Of a DNA stretch of 7,687 nucleotides, positions 1-7,247 are shown piece after piece. A model generated the notes under the pieces. The model was not told the origin of the DNA and did not search any database. It worked only from the letters and a program-made list of their open reading frames with translations. The stretch is from Faecalicoccus sp. (GTDB lineage: Bacteria; Bacillota_I; Bacilli_A; Erysipelotrichales; Erysipelotrichaceae), in the NCBI GenBank assembly GCA_017941505.1, contig JAGAWH010000156.1:1-7687 (forward strand), written 5' to 3'. The stretch's first letter is position 1, and every line of letters starts with the position of its first letter. A program made the translations under genes and the position numbers.

Positions 1-96
1 AATACCCTGTGATGTCGGATCGGAATGCAGGTTGGTGACTTCTGTTTCAACCCACTTATTATAGCTGAAACGATGTAAAAGTTGAATGATTTCATT
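1..96 (-). other. Open reading stretch at left edge, possible gene fragment
   Basis: Read on the minus strand, bases 96 to 1 are open for 32 codons after a TAA at 99-97. They give a hydrophilic, protein-like stretch containing HRFSYNKWVETEV and NLHSDPTSQGI. I do not recognise the family. There is no ATG, GTG or TTG in this frame and no Shine-Dalgarno sequence before it, unlike every other gene in the window, so a normal gene start here is unlikely. It could be a degraded gene end, a frameshifted gene whose start is the out-of-frame ATG at 95-93, or chance. On the plus strand all three frames stop by base 64, so at most the short tail of an upstream gene could lie here. Confidence 0.2.
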
Positions 97-132
97 TTAT
101 ATCCATATATTGTAAAAATCTGTGCATACAAG

Positions 133-161
133 TTAAATTCTTGATAAAAAGATATTATAAT
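133..161 (+). promoter_or_regulatory. Probable sigma-A type promoter of the ABC exporter operon
   Basis: A perfect TATAAT -10 box lies at 156-161. The best -35 at the usual 17-base distance is a weak TTAAAT at 133-138. Transcription would start near 168, leaving a leader of about 15 bases that carries little more than the ribosome binding site. A TTGTA/TACAA inverted repeat (110-114 and 127-131) ends two bases before the -35 and might be an operator, but its arms are short. The weak -35 would suit regulated expression; that is inference. Confidence 0.55.
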
Positions 162-170
162 ACCCATACT

Positions 171-176
171 AGGAGG
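171..176 (+). promoter_or_regulatory. Ribosome binding site that fixes a TTG start
   Basis: AGGAGG at 171-176 sits seven bases before TTG at 184-186. No ATG lies upstream in frame, and the next in-frame ATG would remove the first membrane helix of the exporter subunit. The site therefore supports TTG as the true start. Confidence 0.85.
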
Positions 177-183
177 TCCTATT

Positions 184-2319
184 TTGAAAAATATATTTAA
201 ATTTCTGAAAGATTCTAAAAGAAATGTCTTTATCATTGTCCTTTTGTTGATATTACAGGCATATTGCGATCTTTCCTTACCCAGCTATACCAGCAATATC
301 TTAAATGTCGGCCTCCAGCAGAACGGTATAGAGGATGCCGTGCCAAGTTCAATTCGAAGTGAATCTTTAGAAGACTTATATCTTTTCATGGATGACATGG
401 ATATTGAGATGATAAAAGATTCGTATTCCGGAGATGAAATTCTTAAGCTAAATGATCATATAGACAGACAGAAGTTAAATGCGGCTCTTGTCAAACCGGA
501 AAGTATCGTCTTCCAATTGGAGAGGATACCGAATTATTCGATCTCGGATATCAAACAGATGATCGATGCCGGGCTTATGACAAAAGAAGATCTGTTAAAA
601 CAGATTGATGGCATGATGCAGGCAAATTCTGATATGAGTGATACCTATCTCAATCAAATTGCCGTTCAATATGTTGCCAAGGAATATGAAGCCCAGAATA
701 TCGATGTAAAAGAAATTCAGAACCAATATTTATTATCCATTGGCATGAAGATGGTATTGATGGCACTTCTTATGTCGGCTTCTGCGGTATTGATTGGATA
801 TCTTGCCTCAAGAACATCAGCCGGGGTTGCGATGAATCTTCGTGAATCCGTATATAAAAAGGTTATGCAGTTTTCTTCGGAGCAGATGGAACGCTTTTCT
901 ACCGCATCATTGATTACCCGCTGTACCAATGATATCCAGCAGGTACAGTTTGTGATTGTGATGATGTTGAGGATGGTAGCCTATGCACCTATTTTAGGTA
1001 TCTTTGGGATCATTAAGGTCATAGAAACCGGATCCGGTATGAGCTGGATCATTGTGATGGCAGTGATTTTATTGGCAGCACTGGTGGGTATTCTTATTGC
1101 GATCGCGATGCCGAAATTTAAAAAGATGCAGACATTAGTCGACCGTTTAAATCTGGTCAGCAGGGAATTATTAACCGGTATTATGCCGATTCGTGCTTTT
1201 AATCGGGAACAATATGAAGAAAAACGCTTCGAAACTGCCAACAACGATTTATATTCTACGCAATTGTTTACCGGCAGAACGATGGCATTTATGATGCCGG
1301 TCATGATGTTGATTATGAATGGTATCTCTGTATTAATTGTATGGGTCGGTGCCTCTAAGGTGGATTTAGGAACAATTCAGGTCGGTGATTTAACAGCTTT
1401 CATTACGTATTCGATGGTTATCGTCATTGGCTTTTTGATGTTGTCGGCGATATCCATCATGTTACCTAGAGCCGGTGTGGCTGCTGACCGCATTGTAGAG
1501 GTATTGGATACACCTTTAACTCTGTATGATCCTGCAAAACCACAGGATGAAAAGATTTCTCAGGGAATACTGGAGTTTAAAAATGTTGGCTTTGTATATC
1601 CGGGAGCGAAAGAAGAAGCAATTTATGATATCTCCTTTACCGCAAACCCGGGTGAAACGACGGCCATTATCGGATCAACGGGATGCGGTAAATCCTCCTT
1701 ATTGAATTTGATCATGCGCTTTTATGATGTCACAAGCGGTGAGATTCTTTTAGATGGTGTTGATATTCGTAATCTGACCCAGAAAAAACTAAGGGGTCAA
1801 ATCGGTTATGTACCGCAGAAAGGAATCTTATTTTCCGGTACGGTAGAGTCCAACATCAAATATGCGGATGAGAAGATAAGTGATGAAGATATGGAGAAGG
1901 CCGCTTCGATTGCCCAGGCTGACTTTATTCAAACAATGCCGGAAGGGTATCAATCTGCCATTGCCCAGGAAGGATCCAATGTATCCGGTGGACAGAGACA
2001 GCGTATCTCCATTGCCCGAGCGATCGCAAAACATCCTAAGATCTATTTGTTTGATGATTCCTTTTCAGCGCTGGATTATAAGACCGATTTAGCACTCCGT
2101 ACAGAACTCAATAAACATATTGAAGATGCGACAGTCATCATCGTTGCCCAACGTTTCAGCACCATCTTACATGCCGATAAGATCTTGGTCATGGAAGATG
2201 GCAGAATTGTAGGACAGGGTAGTCATGAACAGCTGATGAAGACATGCCCTACCTATCTTGAAATCGCACAAAGCCAGCTTTCCGAAGCGGAGCTTTCTAA
2301 GACTGGAGGTGTCGAGTAA
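184..2319 (+). CDS. ABC exporter subunit 1 (permease-ATPase half-transporter with degenerate catalytic site)
   Basis: This 711-residue membrane protein joins a six-helix exporter domain to an ATP-binding domain and should form a heterodimer with the next gene's product. Likely helices lie near 13-29, 187-207, 255-280, 288-309, 367-390 and 403-426. Residues about 41-184, between helices 1 and 2, form an acidic hydrophilic insertion that should lie outside the membrane; it makes this subunit about 100 residues longer than its partner. In the ATPase, Y472 is the A-loop, GSTGCGKS 497-504 is Walker A, Q545 is the Q-loop, SGGQ 601-604 is the signature and D624 is the Walker B Asp. The catalytic Glu position is D625 and the H-loop position is Q656, both degenerate, as in TM287 of the Thermotoga TM287/288 exporter. 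Efflux of drugs or other hydrophobic compounds is plausible, but the substrate cannot be read from the sequence. The stop overlaps the next start (TAATG). Confidence 0.93.
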   Translation: MKNIFKFLKDSKRNVFIIVLLLILQAYCDLSLPSYTSNILNVGLQQNGIEDAVPSSIRSESLEDLYLFMDDMDIEMIKDSYSGDEILKLNDHIDRQKLNAALVKPESIVFQLERIPNYSISDIKQMIDAGLMTKEDLLKQIDGMMQANSDMSDTYLNQIAVQYVAKEYEAQNIDVKEIQNQYLLSIGMKMVLMALLMSASAVLIGYLASRTSAGVAMNLRESVYKKVMQFSSEQMERFSTASLITRCTNDIQQVQFVIVMMLRMVAYAPILGIFGIIKVIETGSGMSWIIVMAVILLAALVGILIAIAMPKFKKMQTLVDRLNLVSRELLTGIMPIRAFNREQYEEKRFETANNDLYSTQLFTGRTMAFMMPVMMLIMNGISVLIVWVGASKVDLGTIQVGDLTAFITYSMVIVIGFLMLSAISIMLPRAGVAADRIVEVLDTPLTLYDPAKPQDEKISQGILEFKNVGFVYPGAKEEAIYDISFTANPGETTAIIGSTGCGKSSLLNLIMRFYDVTSGEILLDGVDIRNLTQKKLRGQIGYVPQKGILFSGTVESNIKYADEKISDEDMEKAASIAQADFIQTMPEGYQSAIAQEGSNVSGGQRQRISIARAIAKHPKIYLFDDSFSALDYKTDLALRTELNKHIEDATVIIVAQRFSTILHADKILVMEDGRIVGQGSHEQLMKTCPTYLEIAQSQLSEAELSKTGGVE

Positions 2320-4136
2320 TGGCTGAAAACACGAAACCTCGCCGTCAGTCCCGACGTTACCAGAAGCCAAAGGATTTTAAGGGGACAATCAAGCGTTTAT
2401 TATCCTACTTAGGTCTTTATAAAATTGCGATTTTAATCGTTATGATCTTTGCGGTATGTTCGACCATTTTCAATGTAGTCGGACCGAAAATTTTGGGTAA
2501 TGCGACTACAGAATTGTTTAATGGGCTTATCGCAAAACTATCCGGTACCGGAGAGATTAATTTTACCAATATTCGAAATATTCTATTGTCTTTAATGGGC
2601 ATCTATGTCTTAAGTGCCGGCTTTGCGATGATTCAGGGCTGGTTAATGGCAACCATCTCACAGAAGATGAGCTATAAGATGCGCCAGGATATCAGTGAAA
2701 AGATTAACCGCTTGCCGTTAGCTTATTTTGAATCCAATACAGTAGGTGATGTATTATCCCGTATTACCAACGATGTGGATACGTTGGGACAGTCACTCAA
2801 CCAATCGATTACACAGTTAATCACATCCATCTGCACTTTAGTCGGTGTTGTGGTGATGATGTTGTCGATATCACCGTTAATGACATTAATTACCTTGATT
2901 ATCCTGCCAATCACGGTTGTTCTTGTGGCAGTGATTGTGAAACATTCCCAGAAATATTTCTTTGCCCAACAGAAGTATTTAGGAAAAATTGATGGCCAGA
3001 TTGAAGAGACCTTCGCCGGACAGAAGATCGTGAAGGCCTTTAACCGGGAAGAGGAAGAATTGGAAGCTTTTAAGGAAACAAACTCTATTCTTTTTGAATC
3101 CGCATGGAAAAGCCAATTTTTCTCCGGTTTAATGCAGCCAATCATGAATTTTATCAGTAATTTAGGATATGTAGCGATTGCGGTAAGCGGAGCTATGCTT
3201 GCAGCAAGAGGAACCATTGAGATTGGTGATATTGTCGCCTTTGTACAATACGTAAAAAGATTTACCCAGCCGATTACCCAGCTGGCACAGGTATCCAATA
3301 TGTTACAGTCCATGGCAGCCGCTGCCGAGCGTATCTTTGAATTCTTATCGCAACCGGAAGAAGCCGATGATAAGGATGCAGTAAGTGTAGATGCCTTAGA
3401 TGGAAATGTCGTATTTGATCATGTGAAGTTTGGTTATAATAAAGACCGCATTGTCATTCATGATTTTAATTTAAATGTAGAGGCCGGTAAGATGGTTGCG
3501 ATTGTCGGACCGACAGGGGCCGGCAAGACCACCATTGTCAAACTGCTGATGCACTTCTATGATGTCAATGAAGGACAGATTATGGTAGGAGGTCATCCGA
3601 TTCCTTCTTTGACAAGGGCAAGCCTTCGTCAGAACTTTGGTATGGTTTTACAGGATACTTGGCTTTTTAACGGAACCATTATGGAGAATATCCGCTATGG
3701 TAAACTCGATGCCACCGATGATGAAGTCATCAAGGCTGCCAAAATGGCAAGAGCGGATCATTTTATCCAGGCTTTACCGGGAGGTTATCAAATGGTCATC
3801 AATGAAGAGGCAACCAATATCTCACAGGGACAGAAACAGCTTTTAACCATCGCAAGAGCCCTGCTTGCGGATAAGCCAATCTTAATTTTGGATGAGGCAA
3901 CTTCATCGGTAGATACCAGAACCGAGCATTTGATTCAATCGGCTATGGAAGAACTCATGAAGGGAAGAACGAGCTTTGTGATAGCGCATCGTTTATCAAC
4001 CATTCGCAATGCCGATATTATCCTTGTCATGCGGGATGGTGATATTGTTGAACAGGGAAATCATGATGAATTGATTGAAAAAGACGGTTTCTATGCCCAG
4101 CTATATAATTCTCAATTTGAAGAAATTGACGCATAA
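2319..4136 (+). CDS. ABC exporter subunit 2 (permease-ATPase half-transporter with catalytic site residues)
   Basis: This 605-residue half-transporter shares one base with the stop of the preceding gene and has GGAGG at 2305-2309, so the two are translationally coupled and likely made one to one. The N-terminus is basic and cytoplasmic. Six membrane helices follow, roughly at 31-53, 84-108, 160-180, 184-206, 268-292 and 300-325. The ATPase has Walker A GPTGAGKT 397-404, Q-loop Q445, Walker B ending D525 with catalytic E526, and H-loop H557. Its signature is S502-Q503-G504-Q505 instead of SGGQ. Paired with subunit 1, this protein's Walker residues face an intact SGGQ and form the working ATP site. 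Its own SQGQ faces subunit 1's D625/Q656 and forms a weak or non-hydrolytic site. This is the pattern of TM288, LmrCD and BmrCD type exporters. Substrate unknown. Confidence 0.93.
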   Translation: MAENTKPRRQSRRYQKPKDFKGTIKRLLSYLGLYKIAILIVMIFAVCSTIFNVVGPKILGNATTELFNGLIAKLSGTGEINFTNIRNILLSLMGIYVLSAGFAMIQGWLMATISQKMSYKMRQDISEKINRLPLAYFESNTVGDVLSRITNDVDTLGQSLNQSITQLITSICTLVGVVVMMLSISPLMTLITLIILPITVVLVAVIVKHSQKYFFAQQKYLGKIDGQIEETFAGQKIVKAFNREEEELEAFKETNSILFESAWKSQFFSGLMQPIMNFISNLGYVAIAVSGAMLAARGTIEIGDIVAFVQYVKRFTQPITQLAQVSNMLQSMAAAAERIFEFLSQPEEADDKDAVSVDALDGNVVFDHVKFGYNKDRIVIHDFNLNVEAGKMVAIVGPTGAGKTTIVKLLMHFYDVNEGQIMVGGHPIPSLTRASLRQNFGMVLQDTWLFNGTIMENIRYGKLDATDDEVIKAAKMARADHFIQALPGGYQMVINEEATNISQGQKQLLTIARALLADKPILILDEATSSVDTRTEHLIQSAMEELMKGRTSFVIAHRLSTIRNADIILVMRDGDIVEQGNHDELIEKDGFYAQLYNSQFEEIDA

Positions 4137-4164
4137 GGATCATCGAAAAGATGATTCTTTTTTT
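4137..4164 (+). terminator. Intrinsic terminator of the ABC exporter operon
   Basis: Arms at 4137-4144 and 4150-4157 pair over eight base pairs, including one G-T wobble, around a five-base GAAAA loop. Seven Ts follow at 4158-4164. The hairpin starts directly after the TAA of the second exporter gene, so the exporter operon ends here and the next gene probably has its own promoter. Confidence 0.88.
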
Positions 4165-4215
4165 GTGCATGGATATTTTGCGGTGTTAAACTAACATTAA
4201 GAAGGAGCATATAGG

Positions 4216-4845
4216 ATGGATAAGAATATTGTAAAAAGAAATGAACTGTTAGCCCAAAAGGTGATTAAAGGGCTGGGCTCCCGCAATATGACGGGTTACT
4301 ATGCCGCGGATAAGCAAGAAGCATTAAAGATTGCCTTATCATTGATTCCGGAAGGAAGTACTGCAACGATGGGTGGTGGCATGTCTGTCATTGAAATCGG
4401 ACTGGTGAATGCATTAAAGGATGGTAACTATAATTATATTGATCGAGAAGAGGCAGAAGACCGCAGAGCTGCGATGTTGGCCGCCTATGATGCCGATGTA
4501 TATCTTGCCAGCTGTAATGCGATTACAGAGGATGGTGAACTGGTCAATATTGATGGCAATGCGAATCGTGTATCCTGCATTGCCTATGGACCTAAAAAAG
4601 TGGTGTTCATCGTTGGCATGAATAAGGTATGTAATGATCTTGACTCGGCGATCAAGCGTGCCCGCAATGTGGCAGCTCCCATCAACAAGCAGCGTTTTGG
4701 CGGCAATACTCCGTGTGTGAAGACCGGTTCCTGTTTCAACTGCAAGAATCCGGATACCATCTGCTGTCAATTTTTGATTACACGCTATTCGAAACATCAA
4801 GATCGAATTCATGTGATCTTAGTCAATGATTTCCTTGGATTCTAA
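4216..4845 (+). CDS. LUD-domain protein (LutC/DUF162-like) with C-terminal cysteine cluster
   Basis: This 209-residue soluble protein matches what I recall of the LUD family (once DUF162), which includes LutC of lactate utilisation and has a NagB/RpiA/CoA-transferase-like fold. Visible family signs are TATMGGGMSVIEIGL in the first third, SCNAITEDGELVNIDGN in the middle and a P-C-x5-C-x2-C-x6-C-C cluster at C167, C173, C176, C183 and C184. The cluster could bind metal or an iron-sulfur centre, but that is inference. GAAGGAG at 4201-4207 sits eight bases before the ATG. The gene stands alone between two terminators. No LutA- or LutB-like iron-sulfur partner is in the window, so a role in lactate oxidation is not shown and the true reaction is unknown. 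I saw no clear promoter in the short gap at 4165-4200. Confidence 0.85.
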   Translation: MDKNIVKRNELLAQKVIKGLGSRNMTGYYAADKQEALKIALSLIPEGSTATMGGGMSVIEIGLVNALKDGNYNYIDREEAEDRRAAMLAAYDADVYLASCNAITEDGELVNIDGNANRVSCIAYGPKKVVFIVGMNKVCNDLDSAIKRARNVAAPINKQRFGGNTPCVKTGSCFNCKNPDTICCQFLITRYSKHQDRIHVILVNDFLGF

Positions 4846-4884
4846 AAAAAAGGGCATAGCCGAAGCGGCTATGCCTTGATTTTT
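4844..4884. terminator. Bidirectional intrinsic terminator between the LUD gene and pgi
   Basis: A perfect ten-base-pair stem is formed by 4853-4862 and 4866-4875, extended to twelve by G4852-T4876 (wobble) and A4851-T4877, with a three-base AAG loop. On the plus strand it is followed by TTGATTTTT, which ends the LUD transcript. On the minus strand it is followed by a run of eight Ts (the complement of 4844-4851), which ends pgi. Both stop codons lie within about 11 bases of the stem. Confidence 0.9.
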
Positions 4885-4885
4885 A

Positions 4886-6466
4886 TTAGATGTTTAATAA
4901 TTTAGACAGTTCTGCAAGAGCGCCGTCTGTATCGTGAGCTAATACCTTCTTAGCTAATACTTTACCAAGCTGTACACCTTCCTGGTCGAAGCTGTTTACG
5001 TTCCATGTGAAGCCCTGGAACATGATCTTGTTTTCGAAGTGAGCTAATAAAGCACCTAATGTCTTCGGTGTTAACTGATCAGCGATGATGATGCTGGAAG
5101 GACGTCCGCCGTCAAACTTCTTGTTCAGGTTTTCATCGTCTTTACCGCATGCGAACGCAACGATCTGTGCTACTACGTTAGCGGATAATTTCTGCTGTGA
5201 AGTGCTTCCCTGAATGTCAACATCAGATCCAATCTGAGAGTTACGGAATCCGATAAACTGCATAGGAACGATATCAGTACCCTGGTGTAATAACTGATAG
5301 AATGAGTGCTGTCCGTTAGTTCCCGGTTCACCATAGATGATCGGTCCTGTTGAATAGTTTACAGGTTCTCCGAAACGGTTAACAGATTTACCGTTGGATT
5401 CCATATCTAACTGCTGTAAGTGAGCAGGGAAACGTGCTAATGCCTGAGAATAAGGCAGAACGGCTGTATTCTGGAATCCTAATACGTTACGTTCGTAAAC
5501 ACCGATTAATGCATCTAACATAGCAGCGTTTTTCGTAACGTCTTTTTCTTTACATAATTTATCGGTTTCAGCAGCACCGTCTAAGAAGCATGCGAATACT
5601 TCCGGTCCAAATGCCAAAGATAATACAGCTCCGCCTACTGCAGATGAAGATGAGAAACGTCCACCGATATAGTCATCCATATAGAATGCATCTAAGTAAC
5701 CTTCGTTCTTAGCTAACGGAGAAGTTTCACTTGTTACAGCGATCATATGTTTGCTTGGATCTAATCCTGCTTCAACAAGTGCGTTCTTAACGAATGATTC
5801 ATTTGTCAAAGTTTCTAATGTAGTTCCGGATTTTGATACCAATACGAATAAGGAATGCTTAACATCGATATTGCTGAGTACGCCGGCTGCATCATCAGGG
5901 TCAACGTTAGAGATGAATGCGGCATTCATTTTTAATTTATTGTTTTTCTTTGCCCAGTTTTCAAGTGCGATATAGATTGCACGAGGACCTAAGTCAGATC
6001 CTCCGATACCAATCTGGCATACAGTTGTGAATTTTTCGCCATCAGCGTTTGTGATTTCACCATCGTGAACCTTCTTTGCGAAGGCAGCGATTCTTTCCTG
6101 CTGTTTTACATAGAATTCACGTTTATTAACGCCATCAGCCATTACATCGTTACCAAGCTGTCCACGGCATAATTGATGTAATACTAAACGTTTTTCACCG
6201 GTATTCACTACTTCACCGTTATACAGTGCTTCATATTTTCCCACTAAATCCTGCTCATCGGCTAATTTCTGGAAAACAGCGATAATATCGTCGTCTACTG
6301 ATTTTGCAGCATAGTTGTAAGCCATTCCTTCTGCCATCGGTACACAGTATTCTTTAACACGTTTTGCACCGTTTTCTCCGGACATAACGGAAGCCAAATC
6401 AACACGTTTACAAGCTTCCAGTTCTTTGAAAGAAGCTAACGTATCCAGATTTTTCCAAGTTGTCAT
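4886..6466 (-). CDS. pgi: Glucose-6-phosphate isomerase
   Basis: This cytoplasmic enzyme interconverts glucose 6-phosphate and fructose 6-phosphate in glycolysis and gluconeogenesis. The 526-residue product has the family blocks in order: IGIGGSDLGP, SKSGTTLETLTNESF, GGRFSSSSAVGG, FPAHLQQLDMESNGKS, GEPGTNGQHSFYQLLHQG, FDGGRPSS and, near the end, GVQLGKVLAKKVL. Expected catalytic residues are E356 (in MESNGK), H387 (in GQHSF) and K502 (in QLGK). It is longer than the roughly 450-residue Pgi usual in bacilli and clostridia. By recall its C-terminal half resembles the chlamydial enzyme closely (GTDI-P--FIGF, SFDQEGV-LGK). AGGAGG at 6479-6474 sits seven bases before the ATG. Codon choice favours TTC and AAC, unlike the neighbouring genes, which suggests high expression. 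It is probably transcribed alone, from its own promoter to the shared terminator. Confidence 0.98.
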   Translation of the reverse strand: MTTWKNLDTLASFKELEACKRVDLASVMSGENGAKRVKEYCVPMAEGMAYNYAAKSVDDDIIAVFQKLADEQDLVGKYEALYNGEVVNTGEKRLVLHQLCRGQLGNDVMADGVNKREFYVKQQERIAAFAKKVHDGEITNADGEKFTTVCQIGIGGSDLGPRAIYIALENWAKKNNKLKMNAAFISNVDPDDAAGVLSNIDVKHSLFVLVSKSGTTLETLTNESFVKNALVEAGLDPSKHMIAVTSETSPLAKNEGYLDAFYMDDYIGGRFSSSSAVGGAVLSLAFGPEVFACFLDGAAETDKLCKEKDVTKNAAMLDALIGVYERNVLGFQNTAVLPYSQALARFPAHLQQLDMESNGKSVNRFGEPVNYSTGPIIYGEPGTNGQHSFYQLLHQGTDIVPMQFIGFRNSQIGSDVDIQGSTSQQKLSANVVAQIVAFACGKDDENLNKKFDGGRPSSIIIADQLTPKTLGALLAHFENKIMFQGFTWNVNSFDQEGVQLGKVLAKKVLAHDTDGALAELSKLLNI

Positions 6467-6502
6467 TTTTAATCCTCCTGAATTGATTATTCTCTATCTT
6501 CT

Positions 6503-6531
6503 ATTTTAATCCTTTATGGCTCGTTTTCCAA
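6503..6531 (-). promoter_or_regulatory. Probable promoter of pgi
   Basis: On the minus strand, TTGGAA at 6531-6526 and TAAAAT at 6508-6503 are separated by exactly 17 bases, a good housekeeping sigma arrangement. Transcription would start near 6496, giving a leader of about 30 bases up to the ATG at 6466. I see no riboswitch or attenuator in that leader. Confidence 0.6.
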
Positions 6532-6582
6532 TACTTAACAAAGTTTGAACTTAAAAAACAACATCAGAAAATGAAAATTGTC

Positions 6583-6588
6583 TATAAT
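6583..6588 (+). promoter_or_regulatory. Probable -10 box for the GNAT/GH78 operon
   Basis: A perfect TATAAT lies at 6583-6588, about 26 bases before the GNAT start. No convincing -35 lies 16-18 bases upstream, so activation by a regulator or a weak promoter is possible. It sits back to back with the pgi promoter in a 148-base divergent gap. Confidence 0.45.
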
Positions 6589-6614
6589 AAAATTAAGAAT
6601 TTTACGGAGATACT

Positions 6615-7247
6615 ATGATTGAAAGAATAACTTCGATAGAAGAAGAAAGCCTGAAAGAAATCAGTCGGAAGATTGGTCATGCGTTTTGCACCTTTGACTA
6701 TACAAAGCCCAATAAAGGAATGACCAGTTCTTTAAACGAGAATCAATTTTCGATGTTGATTTACGGTCAGATCAAGGCTGCCTATCTATCGGGAAACTTA
6801 TATACCTGTGACCATAAGGGATATTTGATTTTATCGACACCGAAAAATAAATCAACACTGAAGGCGGATCTGGTTCAGGCATATTGGATGTTTCGGGCGT
6901 TTGGAGTATGGGGCTATTTGAAACAGGCTGCTAAGCTATTTCAAGCCGGTCCTTTTCAAACCGAACAGATGACATTTACGCATCAGCCTTTTGTGCTGGT
7001 AGAGATGATTGCGGTACTCAATGAGTACCAGCACCAGGGTGTGATGTCTGAAATGATGAAATATGCCATAGAGACATCTCAAAAATTGAAGCTTCCGTGT
7101 ATTCTTTCAACGGATGATCCAAAGAAAGTGGAAATTTATAAGCATTTTGGATTTGGTGTGAAAGATGTTTTTATGATCAGTTTGGACTATGTACATTACG
7201 ATATGATAAGGAGAATCGACAATGAAAATTCAGAATCTAAAAATTAA
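6615..7247 (+). CDS. GNAT-family N-acetyltransferase-like protein
   Basis: This 210-residue soluble protein carries a GNAT acetyl-CoA-binding core in its C-terminal half. Strand FVLVEMIAV (126-134) is followed by the pyrophosphate-binding loop Q139-x-x-G142-x-M144 and its helix, then CILSTDDPKKVEIYKHFGF (162-180), which holds the usual late Tyr (Y175) and Phe. The last position of the Q/R-x-x-G-x-G/A loop is Met instead of Gly or Ala, a mild deviation. The N-terminal half is poorly conserved as far as I can tell and would set substrate choice, so the acceptor is unknown. GGAG at 6606-6609 sits five bases before the ATG. The last 26 bases overlap the next gene, so the two are probably co-transcribed. 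There is no signal peptide or membrane helix. It could also have lost enzymatic activity. Confidence 0.8.
   Translation: MIERITSIEEESLKEISRKIGHAFCTFDYTKPNKGMTSSLNENQFSMLIYGQIKAAYLSGNLYTCDHKGYLILSTPKNKSTLKADLVQAYWMFRAFGVWGYLKQAAKLFQAGPFQTEQMTFTHQPFVLVEMIAVLNEYQHQGVMSEMMKYAIETSQKLKLPCILSTDDPKKVEIYKHFGFGVKDVFMISLDYVHYDMIRRIDNENSESKN
7208..7213 (+). promoter_or_regulatory. Ribosome binding site of the GH78 gene, inside the GNAT gene
   Basis: AAGGAG at 7208-7213 lies eight bases before ATG 7222-7224, within the last codons of the GNAT gene. It chooses this ATG over the in-frame ATG ten codons later (7252), which has no such site. Confidence 0.75.

Noticed and set aside
44..71. GTTTCA/TGAAAC inverted repeat as a terminator of an upstream gene
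   Set aside because: The stem is only six base pairs with a 16-base loop, and no T-run follows on either strand.
35..95. ATG at 95-93 on the minus strand as the start of a divergent gene
   Set aside because: There is no ribosome binding site before it, and the translation in that frame (MKSFNFYIVSAIISG and on) looks less protein-like than the neighbouring frame.
141..161. TTGATA at 141-146 as the -35 of the exporter promoter
   Set aside because: It resembles a consensus -35 but is only nine bases from TATAAT, far too close for a sigma-A promoter.
624..626. Reading the Asp/Gln changes in exporter subunit 1 as inactivating mutations or a pseudogene (numbers are residues of that protein)
   Set aside because: The frame is intact, and the same substitutions are normal in one half of known asymmetric heterodimeric exporters.
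981..1304. Minus-strand open frame (107 codons) opposite the first exporter gene
   Set aside because: It mirrors the membrane helices of the real gene and has no independent start signal.
2723..3313. Long minus-strand open frame (196 codons) opposite the second exporter gene
   Set aside because: It lies wholly antisense to a well-supported ABC transporter gene, has no ribosome binding site, and its translation has no recognisable motif. It is a codon-usage shadow.
4414..4812. Minus-strand open frame (132 codons) opposite the LUD gene
   Set aside because: It is antisense to a gene with clear family motifs. No Shine-Dalgarno or terminator fits it.
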